This document shows, in pieces, positions 35,508-43,247 of a DNA stretch of 64,000 nt. This DNA is from Candidatus Bathyarchaeota archaeon. GTDB lineage: Archaea; Thermoproteota; CALKCG01; B24. The DNA is taken from NCBI GenBank assembly GCA_018396755.1, contig JAGTQM010000007.1:1-64000 (forward strand), in the 5' to 3' direction. Each line of letters opens with the position of its first letter. The stretch's first letter is position 1. The translations under genes and the position numbers were made by a program. Under the pieces are notes generated by a model, which saw nothing but the letters and a program-made list of their open reading frames with translations, made no database searches and was not told where the DNA came from.

Positions 35508-35631
35508 AACGCCTCACTGTATTGGAGCTGAAAGTGGCATTTAGTCTTTTCACTACTTCCGCAGATGGCTTTAGCTACGTAATCGTGTTAAAACCTGAAA
35601 TTTCGGGACGAACTGACATGTTAAGTGTGTT

Positions 35632-36087
35632 TTAGCCAAGGTAGATGCTCTTAAGGTCTTCCATTTCAGCTATTTCATGGAGTTTTCTGTCTGCTGTAAG
35701 GAAGATTTCTGCATTCAAGTGTTTCGCTGTGGCTATTTGAAGTGCATCCGCCTCATATATGTGATAGTCTTCTACGAGTTTCCATGCTTCCACGAGGATT
35801 TTCGTCCTAATGGGAACTATAACTGCTACTCCCAGTTTCACAGTCCTTCTAGTTTCAAGCAGAAACCTCTCCTTCACAGTTTTAAACATGTTTTCATCTA
35901 ACCTATTAGTCTGCCTTGCTTTATCAAATGCTCCGAGGACTTCACCTATGTTCCATAAACTGTAAGATATTTTCAGGTCTCCTGAATACAACTTGCGGTA
36001 ATACTCTCTCACCTGGTCGCTGCCAGGCTCCTTCACGTACCTCTTTATGATCGCACTACTGTCTAAATACACTATTTGCCCTTTCAT
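35632..36087 (-). CDS. vapC: VapC-family PIN-domain RNase toxin
   Basis: 151 residues with the PIN acidic set: VYLDSSAIIKRY (Asp), LWNIGEVLGAF (Glu), YEADALQIATAK (Asp) and IFLTADRKLHEIA (Asp). Such toxins cleave tRNA or rRNA. The start lies 32 bases inside the upstream antitoxin gene. Confidence 0.88.
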   Translation of the reverse strand: MKGQIVYLDSSAIIKRYVKEPGSDQVREYYRKLYSGDLKISYSLWNIGEVLGAFDKARQTNRLDENMFKTVKERFLLETRRTVKLGVAVIVPIRTKILVEAWKLVEDYHIYEADALQIATAKHLNAEIFLTADRKLHEIAEMEDLKSIYLG

Positions 36088-36331
36088 CTCTCATGACCCT
36101 TATGAAGCTGCTTACGGGACCTTTAGGTTCCACGGGGTCAAAGTCTATCTCATAACCGCCCCCCATTTCCGTAAATGCTCTGTTAAGTTCTACTTCGATA
36201 ATGGCGTCCTTAATCAACTCCTCGAGCATTCTGCTTACCTCAATACCGCTTTTTGAAGAGTATTCCTTAAAGCTGCGCCATAAATCCTTATCCACGTATA
36301 TGCTCGTTTTTACTTTAACCACTGCCAACAC
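36056..36331 (-). CDS. vapB: Ribbon-helix-helix type antitoxin
   Basis: 91 residues. VKVKTSIYVDKDLWRSFKEYSSKSGIEVSRML fits a ribbon-helix-helix DNA-binding domain (quoted here only to show the strand and helices), followed by an acidic tail that would bind the toxin. The real start could be any of GTG, TTG or GTG in the first four codons. It overlaps vapC and also the end of the portal relic upstream. Confidence 0.75.
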   Translation of the reverse strand: MLAVVKVKTSIYVDKDLWRSFKEYSSKSGIEVSRMLEELIKDAIIEVELNRAFTEMGGGYEIDFDPVEPKGPVSSFIRVMRDERANSVFRQ

Positions 36332-36569
36332 CTCTTATACAGATTATACCGAAGCAAATATAAGCATTGCTTACGCCTTCAACCATCTCGGCGAGTGTAT
36401 CTATCGCTGCTCTAACCTCTGCACCGCTACGGTATAAGTGTTCAAACTCTTCAAGGCTGATCTTCTTAGGCTCACCTATGGCTTTCCATAGGCTAGCTGT
36501 AGATGATACTACACCCTTCTGCTCTTTAACACTTCCAAGCTTTTCAAAAATACGTTTTATAAAGCTCAT
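36315..36569 (-). pseudogene. Viral portal protein, N-terminal stump
   Basis: 84 residues resemble the start of a tailed-virus portal protein (MSFIKRIFEKLGSVKEQKG, then a helix with RSGAEVRAAIDTLAEMVEG). A full portal is about 400-500 residues; this one ends where the toxin-antitoxin genes begin. It overlaps the terminase fragment by four bases, the usual terminase-portal order. Confidence 0.6.
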
Positions 36570-37180
36570 AATCGTGAAAGTATCTTCCTACCCTTCCATG
36601 CTTGAATCGGCTGAAACCTGCTAGCGTATACGGCTAGGGCTAGAGCCCAAAGCATGTCGTCGTGAGTATCCGATGGATGTGTGAACATGATATGTCCAGA
36701 CTTGCTCAGCTCGTATTTTTCAATGTTCATCTCATGTAGAAGCTGTCTATCGTATGGGAGCTTCAGCATACCTCTCTCCATGACTGTCTTCAAATATGTC
36801 ATGATCTGCTCCTTCACCTGTACTGTTAAGGTGGCTCCTTGAGCAGGCAGATCTGCGTTGACAGAGTCTTCGACTACGTATTCTCCTACGCCCGTCTGAT
36901 CTATGAGTATGCTGTTTACGGTTTTGAAAGTGTCGCATAGTCCTTTCAAATACCCTATGATGGAGGCGTATGCGGTTTCAAGGGGGAAGCGTTTAAGATG
37001 TATGAGGCTTAAAACACCGTCTTCAGCCTTGCTTAAAACGGCTACGACGCTGTAATCCTGATGTTTACCCAAGTCTACGCCGATCCAGAAGCTTCCGCTC
37101 ATGAAAGTCCCATAGTCGACATACTCCAATGTTCCATCTACACATCTAGCTATCAGATCCTGTGAAAGCCAACTATCCAT
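36566..37180 (-). pseudogene. Terminase large subunit, C-terminal nuclease fragment
   Basis: 204 residues of the RNase H-like nuclease domain of a headful-packaging terminase: FWIGVDLGKHQDYSVVAVL with the first Asp, SILIDQTGVGEYVVED, and HPSDTHDDMLWALALAVYA with the last acidic pair. The ATPase domain upstream is missing, so this is a provirus relic of the Caudoviricetes type. Confidence 0.8.
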
Positions 37181-37485
37181 ATCTGGTATGAATTCGTGCC
37201 TTCCTCATTTTTACCACTTTTTACTTTTAATATAAGGTAAATTTTCATTTTTAGTTAATTTTAAAAACAAGTTCATACAGACCTACCCCCTCCCCCTAGG
37301 CGTTTTACTATTCTTTAGAATACGTTTAAACACCTTTAGAGAATCTACTAGGTACACTACGCACATCCCGATTCTGAGTCGGGGTAGGCGGTGAGTTTTT
37401 AGTTAATTATTTTATGTTCTAGTATTTAAATGTATCGGTTCATAAATTCATTAGTGGAAAAGTATATAAATCTGAAAACTGTAAA
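37181..37485. other. A+T-rich intergenic stretch, no gene
   Basis: No coding potential is visible. A short hairpin CCCGA-N7-TCGGG lies at 37367-37383, and runs of A/T follow. It separates the provirus relic from the winged-helix gene. Confidence 0.5.
37463..37470 (+). promoter_or_regulatory. TATA box of the winged-helix gene
   Basis: TATATAAA is about 20 bases before the ATG at 37486, predicting a leaderless transcript. Confidence 0.6.
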
Positions 37486-37761
37486 ATGTATCGTATGTGG
37501 GAGCTTTTAACACCATCTACTATAAGGCTTTTACTCCTACTCGGCTCTATGGAGGGGTATGAGGGTTTTAGATCTCTGAAGTCTAAGCTAAAGTGGAGTC
37601 AAGCTAAGCTTTTAACAGCATTGAGGAATTTAGAAGATCTTAAGCTTATAGAAGTTGAAACGCTTAAGAGAGTTCCACCGACAAACGTGTACAGGCTCAC
37701 GGATAAAGGTAGAAGAGTCTACGAGCTACTGAAAAAGCTTAACGAACTACTAGAAACCTAG
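37486..37761 (+). CDS. Winged-helix transcriptional regulator
   Basis: 91 residues with one winged-helix domain (TIRLLLLLGSMEGYEGFRSL, KWSQAKLLTALRNLEDLKLI, NVYRLTDKGRRVYELLKKL). It resembles archaeal MarR/PadR-like single-domain regulators. It may descend from the provirus or regulate the neighbouring accessory genes. Confidence 0.7.
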   Translation: MYRMWELLTPSTIRLLLLLGSMEGYEGFRSLKSKLKWSQAKLLTALRNLEDLKLIEVETLKRVPPTNVYRLTDKGRRVYELLKKLNELLET

Positions 37762-37842
37762 CATTTCCGTTGTCGGATAGTTAACATTTCATAACTATCC
37801 GTTCCATCTCAAGCTTTAGATACAACTTCTTCCTATTGAGGT

Positions 37843-37903
37843 TTTGAGCGTGTCGCTCAAATGCGGTCTGGATGTCCAAAAGCTGGAATAAGGCTCCAGA
37901 CCG
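37843..37903 (+). other. Pair of strong adjacent hairpins
   Basis: TTTGAGC-N5-GCTCAAA (37843-37861) and CGGTCTGGA-N22-TCCAGACCG (37864-37903) are perfect stems separated by two bases, in a 408-base gene-free stretch. They could be a small structured RNA or the left end of an IS605-type element whose right-end relic lies 140 bases downstream. Confidence 0.45.
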
Positions 37904-38044
37904 AGGCGGGAGGTGGGGCTTAGAAACTGTTTCTATCTACCGTAAGTTTATTAATTTATCACTTCAATAACTATTGATGTCTGGGAATTTCTATGCCGAT
38001 ATGTGGAGTAGCTAAGCCCGAATGGCATAGGATGATGGAGTGCC

Positions 38045-38149
38045 CCAAAAAAGATAGATGTGCTCTCTTCAACCGTTCAGGGTGAAAGCCCTTCCATGAA
38101 AAGAGGGGGAAGAACTAGCATGACGTAAGTTAACGCTAGTTCAGAACGG
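38045..38149 (+). repeat. Orphan IS605 right end / omegaRNA-like relic (copy A)
   Basis: This stretch is a close match to the right ends of the tnpB relics at 39.9 and 61.8 kb (shared AGGGTGAAAGCCCT hairpin and the closing arm CCGTTC...GAACGG). There is no tnpB coding sequence left in front of it. A further stem CTATGCC/GGCATAG lies just upstream (37991-38030). It is probably a solo end or a MITE-like derivative. Confidence 0.65.
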
Positions 38150-38169
38150 CAGTTTACTCCTTATCTACT

Positions 38170-38622
38170 CTACTGTGGAGACTGTGATGATTGCGTCAGC
38201 ATGGACTCAAGGTCTCTGTAAGTTATCGTTTTCACAAACTTGCTTGCCGTTTTTCGCAGCTTTTCATCTTCTGTTACTAGAATGGCTTCCGTTCTCTCGG
38301 CGATTGTGATATATGAAGCGTCATAGAATGTCAGCAGTTCTTTATGGGCTTTCTTGAGCGTTTCAGAAAAATCTAGTTTAGTGAAGTTTATTGGTTGGAT
38401 AATGTTTTTTGTGGCTAAGTCTTTAAGCGTAGTGGCGACATCTATAGCATCTTCCAGAGATATGGACTTCAATAATGTTGCAAGCTTCCATAGGCTGTTG
38501 CAAGCTTCATATAATGCGAGGTCTATTGTAACTAGATTTTCATGGGACGCCTTGACTATCAGTTGTCTGCCACACCTAGTGACTAGCGGTAGAAGTGCTG
38601 ATGCGTCGAGAAGATATTTCAA
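38170..38622 (-). CDS. vapC: VapC-family PIN-domain toxin
   Basis: 150 residues with PIN motifs YLLDASALLPLV, LALYEACNSLWK, LTFYDASYITIAE and ILVTEDEKLRK, giving the four acidic residues. It overlaps vapB by four bases (ATGA). A ribonuclease role is inferred from the family. Confidence 0.88.
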   Translation of the reverse strand: MKYLLDASALLPLVTRCGRQLIVKASHENLVTIDLALYEACNSLWKLATLLKSISLEDAIDVATTLKDLATKNIIQPINFTKLDFSETLKKAHKELLTFYDASYITIAERTEAILVTEDEKLRKTASKFVKTITYRDLESMLTQSSQSPQ

Positions 38623-38843
38623 CGTGTTTCCCTGTCTTCTCGCACGAGTTCGGCGACCAATTTGGGATCTATTTTTCCGCTTAGGCGTTGTTTTAATAGT
38701 TCGAGCCTTTCCGCAAGGTCCTTCAATTCTAACTCTGCTAGATGTTTTTCAAGCAAATCCCTCACCGTCTTACTTACGTTAACGTTGTATTTTTCCAACT
38801 TTTCCTTGATCTCCCTTGTAACTCTAATGGTGATGATGCTCAT
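38619..38843 (-). CDS. vapB: VapB-type antitoxin
   Basis: From ATG 38843 (the track start is a GTG nine bases earlier): a DNA-binding N-terminus (SIITIRVTREIKEKLEKYN) and a toxin-binding tail ending in ELVREDRETR, the classic archaeal VapB end. An inverted repeat and a TATA box lie directly upstream. Confidence 0.85.
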   Translation of the reverse strand: MSIITIRVTREIKEKLEKYNVNVSKTVRDLLEKHLAELELKDLAERLELLKQRLSGKIDPKLVAELVREDRETR

Positions 38844-38853
38844 TTGAAGCACA

Positions 38854-38872
38854 GTATTACATTATATAATAC
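38854..38872 (-). promoter_or_regulatory. VapB operator: inverted repeat at start of transcription
   Basis: GTATTA-N7-TAATAC lies 11 bases before the vapB ATG and just downstream of a TTTATAAA TATA box (38876-38883). Binding of the VapBC complex here would block initiation. Confidence 0.55.
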
Positions 38873-39045
38873 GGGTTTATAAAGCTTCTTGACATGGACT
38901 ATGCGCGCTAAATCCGCTTCATGCTTAGGCTTATCAGTATGTTTGCCTAGTTAGCCTCGACATCGTTAGTCTTCCTATGCATAGGTCTCGCATCGTTTTC
39001 AATACGTTGATGAGCATTACCTTTGTGAGCTGATTCTCGCGGAAT

Positions 39046-39486
39046 TTACGTACCATGAGGGTGAGCCATATGGGGGGATGGAAGCCTATAAGGCGTTTTG
39101 AGGGATGCTTTCTCGATCATATAGTTTAGTTTTATGGAGAGTCCGAAAGCTGGCCTGCAGCTTAGACCATCGGCTAGCTTGAGGCCCCTGCCAGTCGTCC
39201 ACCTCTTTATCATGAAGTAGTCGTTTAGAATGTATATTTGTTCTTTATAGATGGCGCGGGATGCCGTAGCGACCGCCTCTACCTCATTGAACTTCGCGAT
39301 CCCAGTGTGGTTTAGAAGCCTCTGGCCATCGATGAAGACGACGACTTCGAGCACAATGCTTTTTAGAAAGCGAAAGTAAACCTTTACAAGTAAAAGTAGA
39401 TACTTTACAAGTGTAAAGGATTGGAGTTGAGACTTCTCACGGATAATCCCCGCAAACCCCCTCTTTTTTCTTTTCCCTCTTCTCAA
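39046..39486 (-). CDS. Hypothetical protein, doubtful
   Basis: 146 codons with no family I recognise. The basic first 40 residues (RRGKRKKRG) look unlike a protein start; the region VVVFIDGQRLLNHTGIAKFNEVEAV onward has a more ordinary composition. It lies between a toxin-antitoxin pair and a tnpB relic in the accessory island, so it may be a viral gene remnant or a chance ORF. Confidence 0.25.
   Translation of the reverse strand: MRRGKRKKRGFAGIIREKSQLQSFTLVKYLLLLVKVYFRFLKSIVLEVVVFIDGQRLLNHTGIAKFNEVEAVATASRAIYKEQIYILNDYFMIKRWTTGRGLKLADGLSCRPAFGLSIKLNYMIEKASLKTPYRLPSPHMAHPHGT
39382..39412. repeat. Direct repeat CTTTACAAGT, 21-base spacing
   Basis: CTTTACAAGT occurs at 39382-39391 and 39403-39412. 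The second copy also makes an inverted repeat with the following GTAAAG. Two-turn spacing suggests a protein-binding site, but no promoter can be tied to it. Confidence 0.3.
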
Positions 39487-39573
39487 TAATGGAGAAGACT
39501 ATTTTGACGCTCTCCACGGCTGAAGCCCATATTCACCGTTTAAGTTGAATAGGGCATAACTACTTATTAAGTC

Positions 39574-39984
39574 TTGGCACAGATCGCCTCTATGTGCCTA
39601 GCGGAAACGCTTGAATGCTCAACGATAGTCTTAGAAGGCTTGAGGAACATTAGACAAAGAAGGAAGTCTAAAGAGATCAATGGGAGATTGAATAGGTGGA
39701 GCTTTAGGAAGTTTCAATCGAGAGTTGAGTATAAGGCTAAGCTGGTAGGTTTGAACGTAGTTTACGTTAAAGCCAAGGGCACTTTAAGCCTATGCCCAAG
39801 CGGGTATAGGCTGATGAAGTGTTCAAAATGTGGATTGGAGGAGGACAGAGACGTGATAGCTGTGAGAAAACTCCTCCAAAAACAGATAGATGTGCTCTCT
39901 TCAACCGTTCAGGGTGAAAGCCCTTCCATGAAAAGAGGGGGGAAGACCAGTGTGACGGAAGTTAACGCTAGGTCAGAACGGTAA
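39574..39984 (+). pseudogene. tnpB: TnpB C-terminal fragment (copy B)
   Basis: 136 codons cover the RuvC-II Glu region (CSTIVLEGLRNIRQ), NGRLNRWSFRKFQ, the YKAKLVGLNVVYV strand, and CSKCGLEEDRDVIAVRKLL with the last catalytic Asp. Relative to copy C about eight residues holding the first CxxC zinc pair are deleted. The first RuvC motif is absent. After KLLQKQ the frame reads into the right-end RNA region. Confidence 0.75.
39876..39982 (+). repeat. IS605 right end / omegaRNA-like sequence (copy B)
   Basis: The end of the tnpB relic continues into a structured stretch: hairpin AGGGTGAAAGCCCT, then GACC...GGTC and an outer stem ACCGTTC...GAACGGT. Copies A and C share this order, with changes mostly outside stems. 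In active elements this segment is the omegaRNA scaffold and the bases just past it act as guide. Confidence 0.6.
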
Positions 39985-40017
39985 GACTCCTCCTGGCACG
40001 ACATTCGTAGTGCACGT

Positions 40018-40494
40018 TTAATTTTTCAATCCTTGTGACGTTAAGAGCTGTTTCAAAAGCTCTTGCGGTGTGTATACTGCTACTAATATTTTATCAGCTT
40101 GCCTCAGAATCTCCTCATCGGTTGTGGTAAACACTGCGTCCATCTTTTCTGCTGTGGATACAATTAATGAATCGTTCAACCCCAATCCTATCTCTCGCAA
40201 TTCCTTAGATCTTAAGAGAAGAGACAACAAGTTGAGAGGAACGAATTGTACAGGCGTTTTCTCATGCATTAACAAACCTTTAAGTAACTCATCGGCCTTC
40301 CGAAGATACGTTTCAGGCTTTGTGGTGATTTTCGCAATCTTATGAATTGAGCCAATGTATTCTTGAATTGAAAGGGCACTCATAAACCGCTCTAATCCAC
40401 GTGCTCTCATTATCTTTTCAGACAGACGTTTCTCCTCGCTTTCTTCTGGGAAAGTCAAGAAAACCATTAGCATGGAATCGAGCAAAACCCGCAA
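40018..40494 (-). CDS. vapC: PIN-domain toxin (VapC-like)
   Basis: The tracked start (40569) would overlap the divergent AbrB gene. TTG 40494 gives LRVLLDSMLMVFLTF, the natural PIN start. ALSIQEYIGSI supplies the Glu, and GLNDSLIVSTAEKMDAVFTTTD the later Asp residues (158 residues). It pairs with the divergent AbrB-type gene. Confidence 0.75.
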   Translation of the reverse strand: MRVLLDSMLMVFLTFPEESEEKRLSEKIMRARGLERFMSALSIQEYIGSIHKIAKITTKPETYLRKADELLKGLLMHEKTPVQFVPLNLLSLLLRSKELREIGLGLNDSLIVSTAEKMDAVFTTTDEEILRQADKILVAVYTPQELLKQLLTSQGLKN

Positions 40495-40528
40495 AACTTC
40501 ACCAGCAAAATACTTAATAGTCTGGTAA

Positions 40529-40535
40529 TTTATAT
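40529..40535 (+). promoter_or_regulatory. TATA box of the AbrB-like gene
   Basis: TTTATAT about 20 bases before the ATG at 40553 predicts a leaderless mRNA. Confidence 0.5.
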
Positions 40536-40552
40536 TTTTTCTGGCGAAAATC

Positions 40553-40813
40553 ATGTATGCATACGGCAAGGTCGGTAAGAAAGGAGCACTCTACCCCCCT
40601 AAAAGCCTACGAGAGAAACTTCAACTCAAAGAGGGAGACATGATCCAATATATCGTTAAGGGTGACAGCCTACTCGTAGTAAAAATACCAGACCCCTTAG
40701 AGGTTGCCAGTGAATTTAACATACCCTTTGATATAAAAAAGGCGGTAAAAATAATTGGTGAAGTCGGAAAAGAAAGTGAAAGAGAAATTGAAGAGGAAAT
40801 CCTAAAAACATAA
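40553..40813 (+). CDS. AbrB/SpoVT-family antitoxin
   Basis: 86 residues with the swapped-hairpin DNA-binding domain (KVGKKGALYPPKSLREKLQL, KEGDMIQYIVKGDSLLVVK) and an acidic tail. Such proteins neutralise PIN toxins; the divergent PIN gene is the likely partner, an unusual head-to-head layout. Confidence 0.8.
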   Translation: MYAYGKVGKKGALYPPKSLREKLQLKEGDMIQYIVKGDSLLVVKIPDPLEVASEFNIPFDIKKAVKIIGEVGKESEREIEEEILKT

Positions 40814-41052
40814 AAAAGACAATTAAATCCCTTCATTGAAGCATCAGGAGTTTATGGCTTAAACCAGAAAAAATATGCTAACTTCATACCGTGCGTTTAG
40901 GTTCTGAGAACCACTTCATACTCAGCAGGCTTAAGGTTTTCTTAGACATTAAAAATAATAAGCTTGTGCAACATTCCACCTACGCGTATTGGTGAGGCAT
41001 AAAGTGAAAAGTATATATTACCTTATTGCCATAAAGCTCTCGATTTAAACGT

Positions 41053-41328
41053 ATGATAAGGGCCAAGCTGAACGAAGAGGTTGAACAGAGATTCAGAGAG
41101 CTAGCCATGCGGAGATTCGGGTACGGCAAGGGCTCCCTGGCCAAGGCCGCTGAGGAGGCAATCCTCATGTGGATATCCAGCATGGAAAGGGAGAATATTA
41201 CATTTAAAGGGGATCCTGTAAACGCTATAGATGGCCTACTCTCAGACGTAAAGGTTGACTCTGTTGAGCTCCAACATAGAATCAAGGATCTGTGGCTGAT
41301 GAAAGTTGCAGAAGACATATCTAGTTGA
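41053..41328 (+). CDS. vapB: VapB-like antitoxin, orphaned
   Basis: 91 residues (RAKLNEEVEQRFRELAMRRF, GSLAKAAEEAILMWI), an archaeal antitoxin type with an N-terminal dimerisation/DNA-binding region and a toxin-binding tail. A TATA-like stretch (GTATATATTA, 41011-41020) precedes it. Its toxin gene downstream is reduced to about 20 codons. Confidence 0.75.
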   Translation: MIRAKLNEEVEQRFRELAMRRFGYGKGSLAKAAEEAILMWISSMERENITFKGDPVNAIDGLLSDVKVDSVELQHRIKDLWLMKVAEDISS

Positions 41329-41371
41329 CACTAACATTCTTCTGGAAGTTATGCTTTCCCAGCTCAGATAA
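41306..41371 (+). pseudogene. vapC: vapC N-terminal stump
   Basis: Starting with TTG inside the antitoxin end, this frame reads LQKTYLVDTNILLEVMLSQ and stops after 21 codons. That is the first strand and catalytic Asp of a PIN domain. The rest of the toxin is gone. Confidence 0.75.
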
Positions 41372-41441
41372 ATATATTTAAATTTTTCCACGCTTTCAAA
41401 TTCAAACAATAAACAACCGAAAGATGTTAAAAACAGAGCCC

Positions 41442-42260
41442 TTAAACTCTAACTATATCTAAGCCTATGCTTTTCAAATAGTCAACTGCTTCCCCTCTAA
41501 TACCACCTGGAATACCCTTCCAGTCTATTAGAGCATGTTGAACTTTCTCAAGCGTTCTTTCTACGCAAGTCTTGAGAATATGCATATTTTTAAGGTTTTC
41601 AAGAGCGTACTTAGAAACTATGTGAGCTGGCGCTAAATCCCCCCATAAACCCACATTGGTGAATTTAGGATTGTAATGCGGCCCACCTACAGCTAGAGCA
41701 GCTGGAAAACGGGGGACGGATTGAACAGCAGCCATAGCGGCTTCAGCGACAACTTCACCAGCTTCAACGTCTTCCCACTCCCTCTGAGTACTACCAATTT
41801 CCACGAACATCGATGGGATGTCAAGCGACGGACCGTGATGCGTAGCCTCATAGGAGACTTTAAACTTAAGACCTCTATCTTCAACAAGCCTATTCATTTC
41901 AATTAACGCCGCCTTCATCGCGTTAGCTGGCGCTATGGACAATTTATAAGGTAATCCGCCGTATGTTTCAGCTCCCAGATTTCCAGGCGCATGAATTGAA
42001 AGAGTAGCCGTCCCACTTAGACTTGCATGTCTAGATAGGAATACTACTAAGCTTGGCTTAAAATGTTGTCCAATAAACTGGGAGTCGACAACATCCCCCG
42101 CGATGGAAACCAGCATAATTGCTTCATTTTCAACGTTAAACTTATAAATCGGCTTACCCTGATACGTATCTCCAGATCTCTCAAATCCATATCTACTTAT
42201 AAGAGCATTAGCTATGTTTACACCAGCTTTATCGGATTCGGAGAAGACTAGAAGCTTCAA
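41442..42260 (-). CDS. dtdA: D-aminoacyl-tRNA deacylase (archaeal DtdA/DTD2)
   Basis: 272 residues match the archaeal/plant D-Tyr-tRNA deacylase family (VVFLSRHASLSGTATLSIHAPGN shortened, YEATHHGPSLDIPSMFVEIGS, ALAVGGPHYNPKFT). It removes D-amino acids from mischarged tRNA. It follows argF by 10 bases on the same strand. Confidence 0.93.
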   Translation of the reverse strand: MKLLVFSESDKAGVNIANALISRYGFERSGDTYQGKPIYKFNVENEAIMLVSIAGDVVDSQFIGQHFKPSLVVFLSRHASLSGTATLSIHAPGNLGAETYGGLPYKLSIAPANAMKAALIEMNRLVEDRGLKFKVSYEATHHGPSLDIPSMFVEIGSTQREWEDVEAGEVVAEAAMAAVQSVPRFPAALAVGGPHYNPKFTNVGLWGDLAPAHIVSKYALENLKNMHILKTCVERTLEKVQHALIDWKGIPGGIRGEAVDYLKSIGLDIVRV

Positions 42261-42270
42261 AACCTATCAT

Positions 42271-43197
42271 CTAAGTTAACATAGAGTATAAAAGTGCCTT
42301 CTGAGAGTGAAGTCTGTTTTCAGCCTGCTCTAAAACCACGGATTGAGCTGAATCTAAAACCTCATCCGTAACTTCTTCACCTCTCCTAGCTGGTAGGCAA
42401 TGCATGAAAACCGCGCCTCTCCCAGCCATAGACATAAGCCTACAGTTTACCTGGTATTTAGGTAGGAAATCTTTAAGCCTTTTCTCCCTCTCAGCTTCAA
42501 AACCCATAGATACGAAAACATCCGTATAAACGACGTCTGCATTTTTAACCGCTTCCTCCGGATCATTGAGAATTTCAACTTTCGCACCTGATTTCTCAGC
42601 ATTCCGGTAAGCCCATTCAACAGCATCGGATAGAGGCTCATAGCCCTTTGCACATGCAACGGAAATATTTACACCTACTTTGCTACAGCCTATTAAAAGA
42701 GAATTACAGACGTTATTACCGTCACCGACGTAGGCCAATTTCAAACCCTTTAGAAAACCTTTAACTTCTCTCATCGTCAAGAGGTCTCCAAGTATTTGAC
42801 ATGGATGCCACCTATCTGATAAACCGTTTATCACAGGTATGGGAGACCACTTAGCATACTCATCTAAATCAGTTTGCCTTAGAACTCTAGCCATAACAAC
42901 GTCAACGTATCTTCCCAAGACTCTAGCCGTGTCTTTAATCGCCTCACCTCTACCCAGTTGCAGATCATCCCATCTTAAGTATAGAGCATATCCTCCCAAC
43001 TGACGCATTGCAACTTCAAAGGAAACCCTTGTCCTAGTCGACGGCTTCTGAAAAATCATCGCTAGAGTTTTCCCCTCTAGGGATTTCGAGTAGGCTTGAG
43101 GATTCCTCTTCATAGCTAATGCTACGTCTATTACCTGGAGAATATCATCAGCCTCCAACTCCTGAAGAGTTAAGAGATGTTTAGATTTAAGCGGCAA
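42271..43197 (-). CDS. argF: Ornithine carbamoyltransferase
   Basis: 308 residues with carbamoyl-phosphate motif FQKPSTRTRVSFEVAMRQLGG and ornithine motif FMHCLPARRGEEV; the DRWHPCQILGDLLT segment is also typical. It forms citrulline in arginine synthesis. Start is TTG. It lies between ftsY and dtdA, and all may be co-transcribed. Confidence 0.95.
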   Translation of the reverse strand: MPLKSKHLLTLQELEADDILQVIDVALAMKRNPQAYSKSLEGKTLAMIFQKPSTRTRVSFEVAMRQLGGYALYLRWDDLQLGRGEAIKDTARVLGRYVDVVMARVLRQTDLDEYAKWSPIPVINGLSDRWHPCQILGDLLTMREVKGFLKGLKLAYVGDGNNVCNSLLIGCSKVGVNISVACAKGYEPLSDAVEWAYRNAEKSGAKVEILNDPEEAVKNADVVYTDVFVSMGFEAEREKRLKDFLPKYQVNCRLMSMAGRGAVFMHCLPARRGEEVTDEVLDSAQSVVLEQAENRLHSQKALLYSMLT

Positions 43198-43247
43198 AAT
43201 AACCCTCAGGGGGTATTATGAAACTATCTTTTAAACCTTTTCCAAAA

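Noticed and set aside
36747-36938. Minus-strand 63-codon ORF within the terminase fragment
   Set aside because: Alternative frame of the terminase nuclease region; no independent support.
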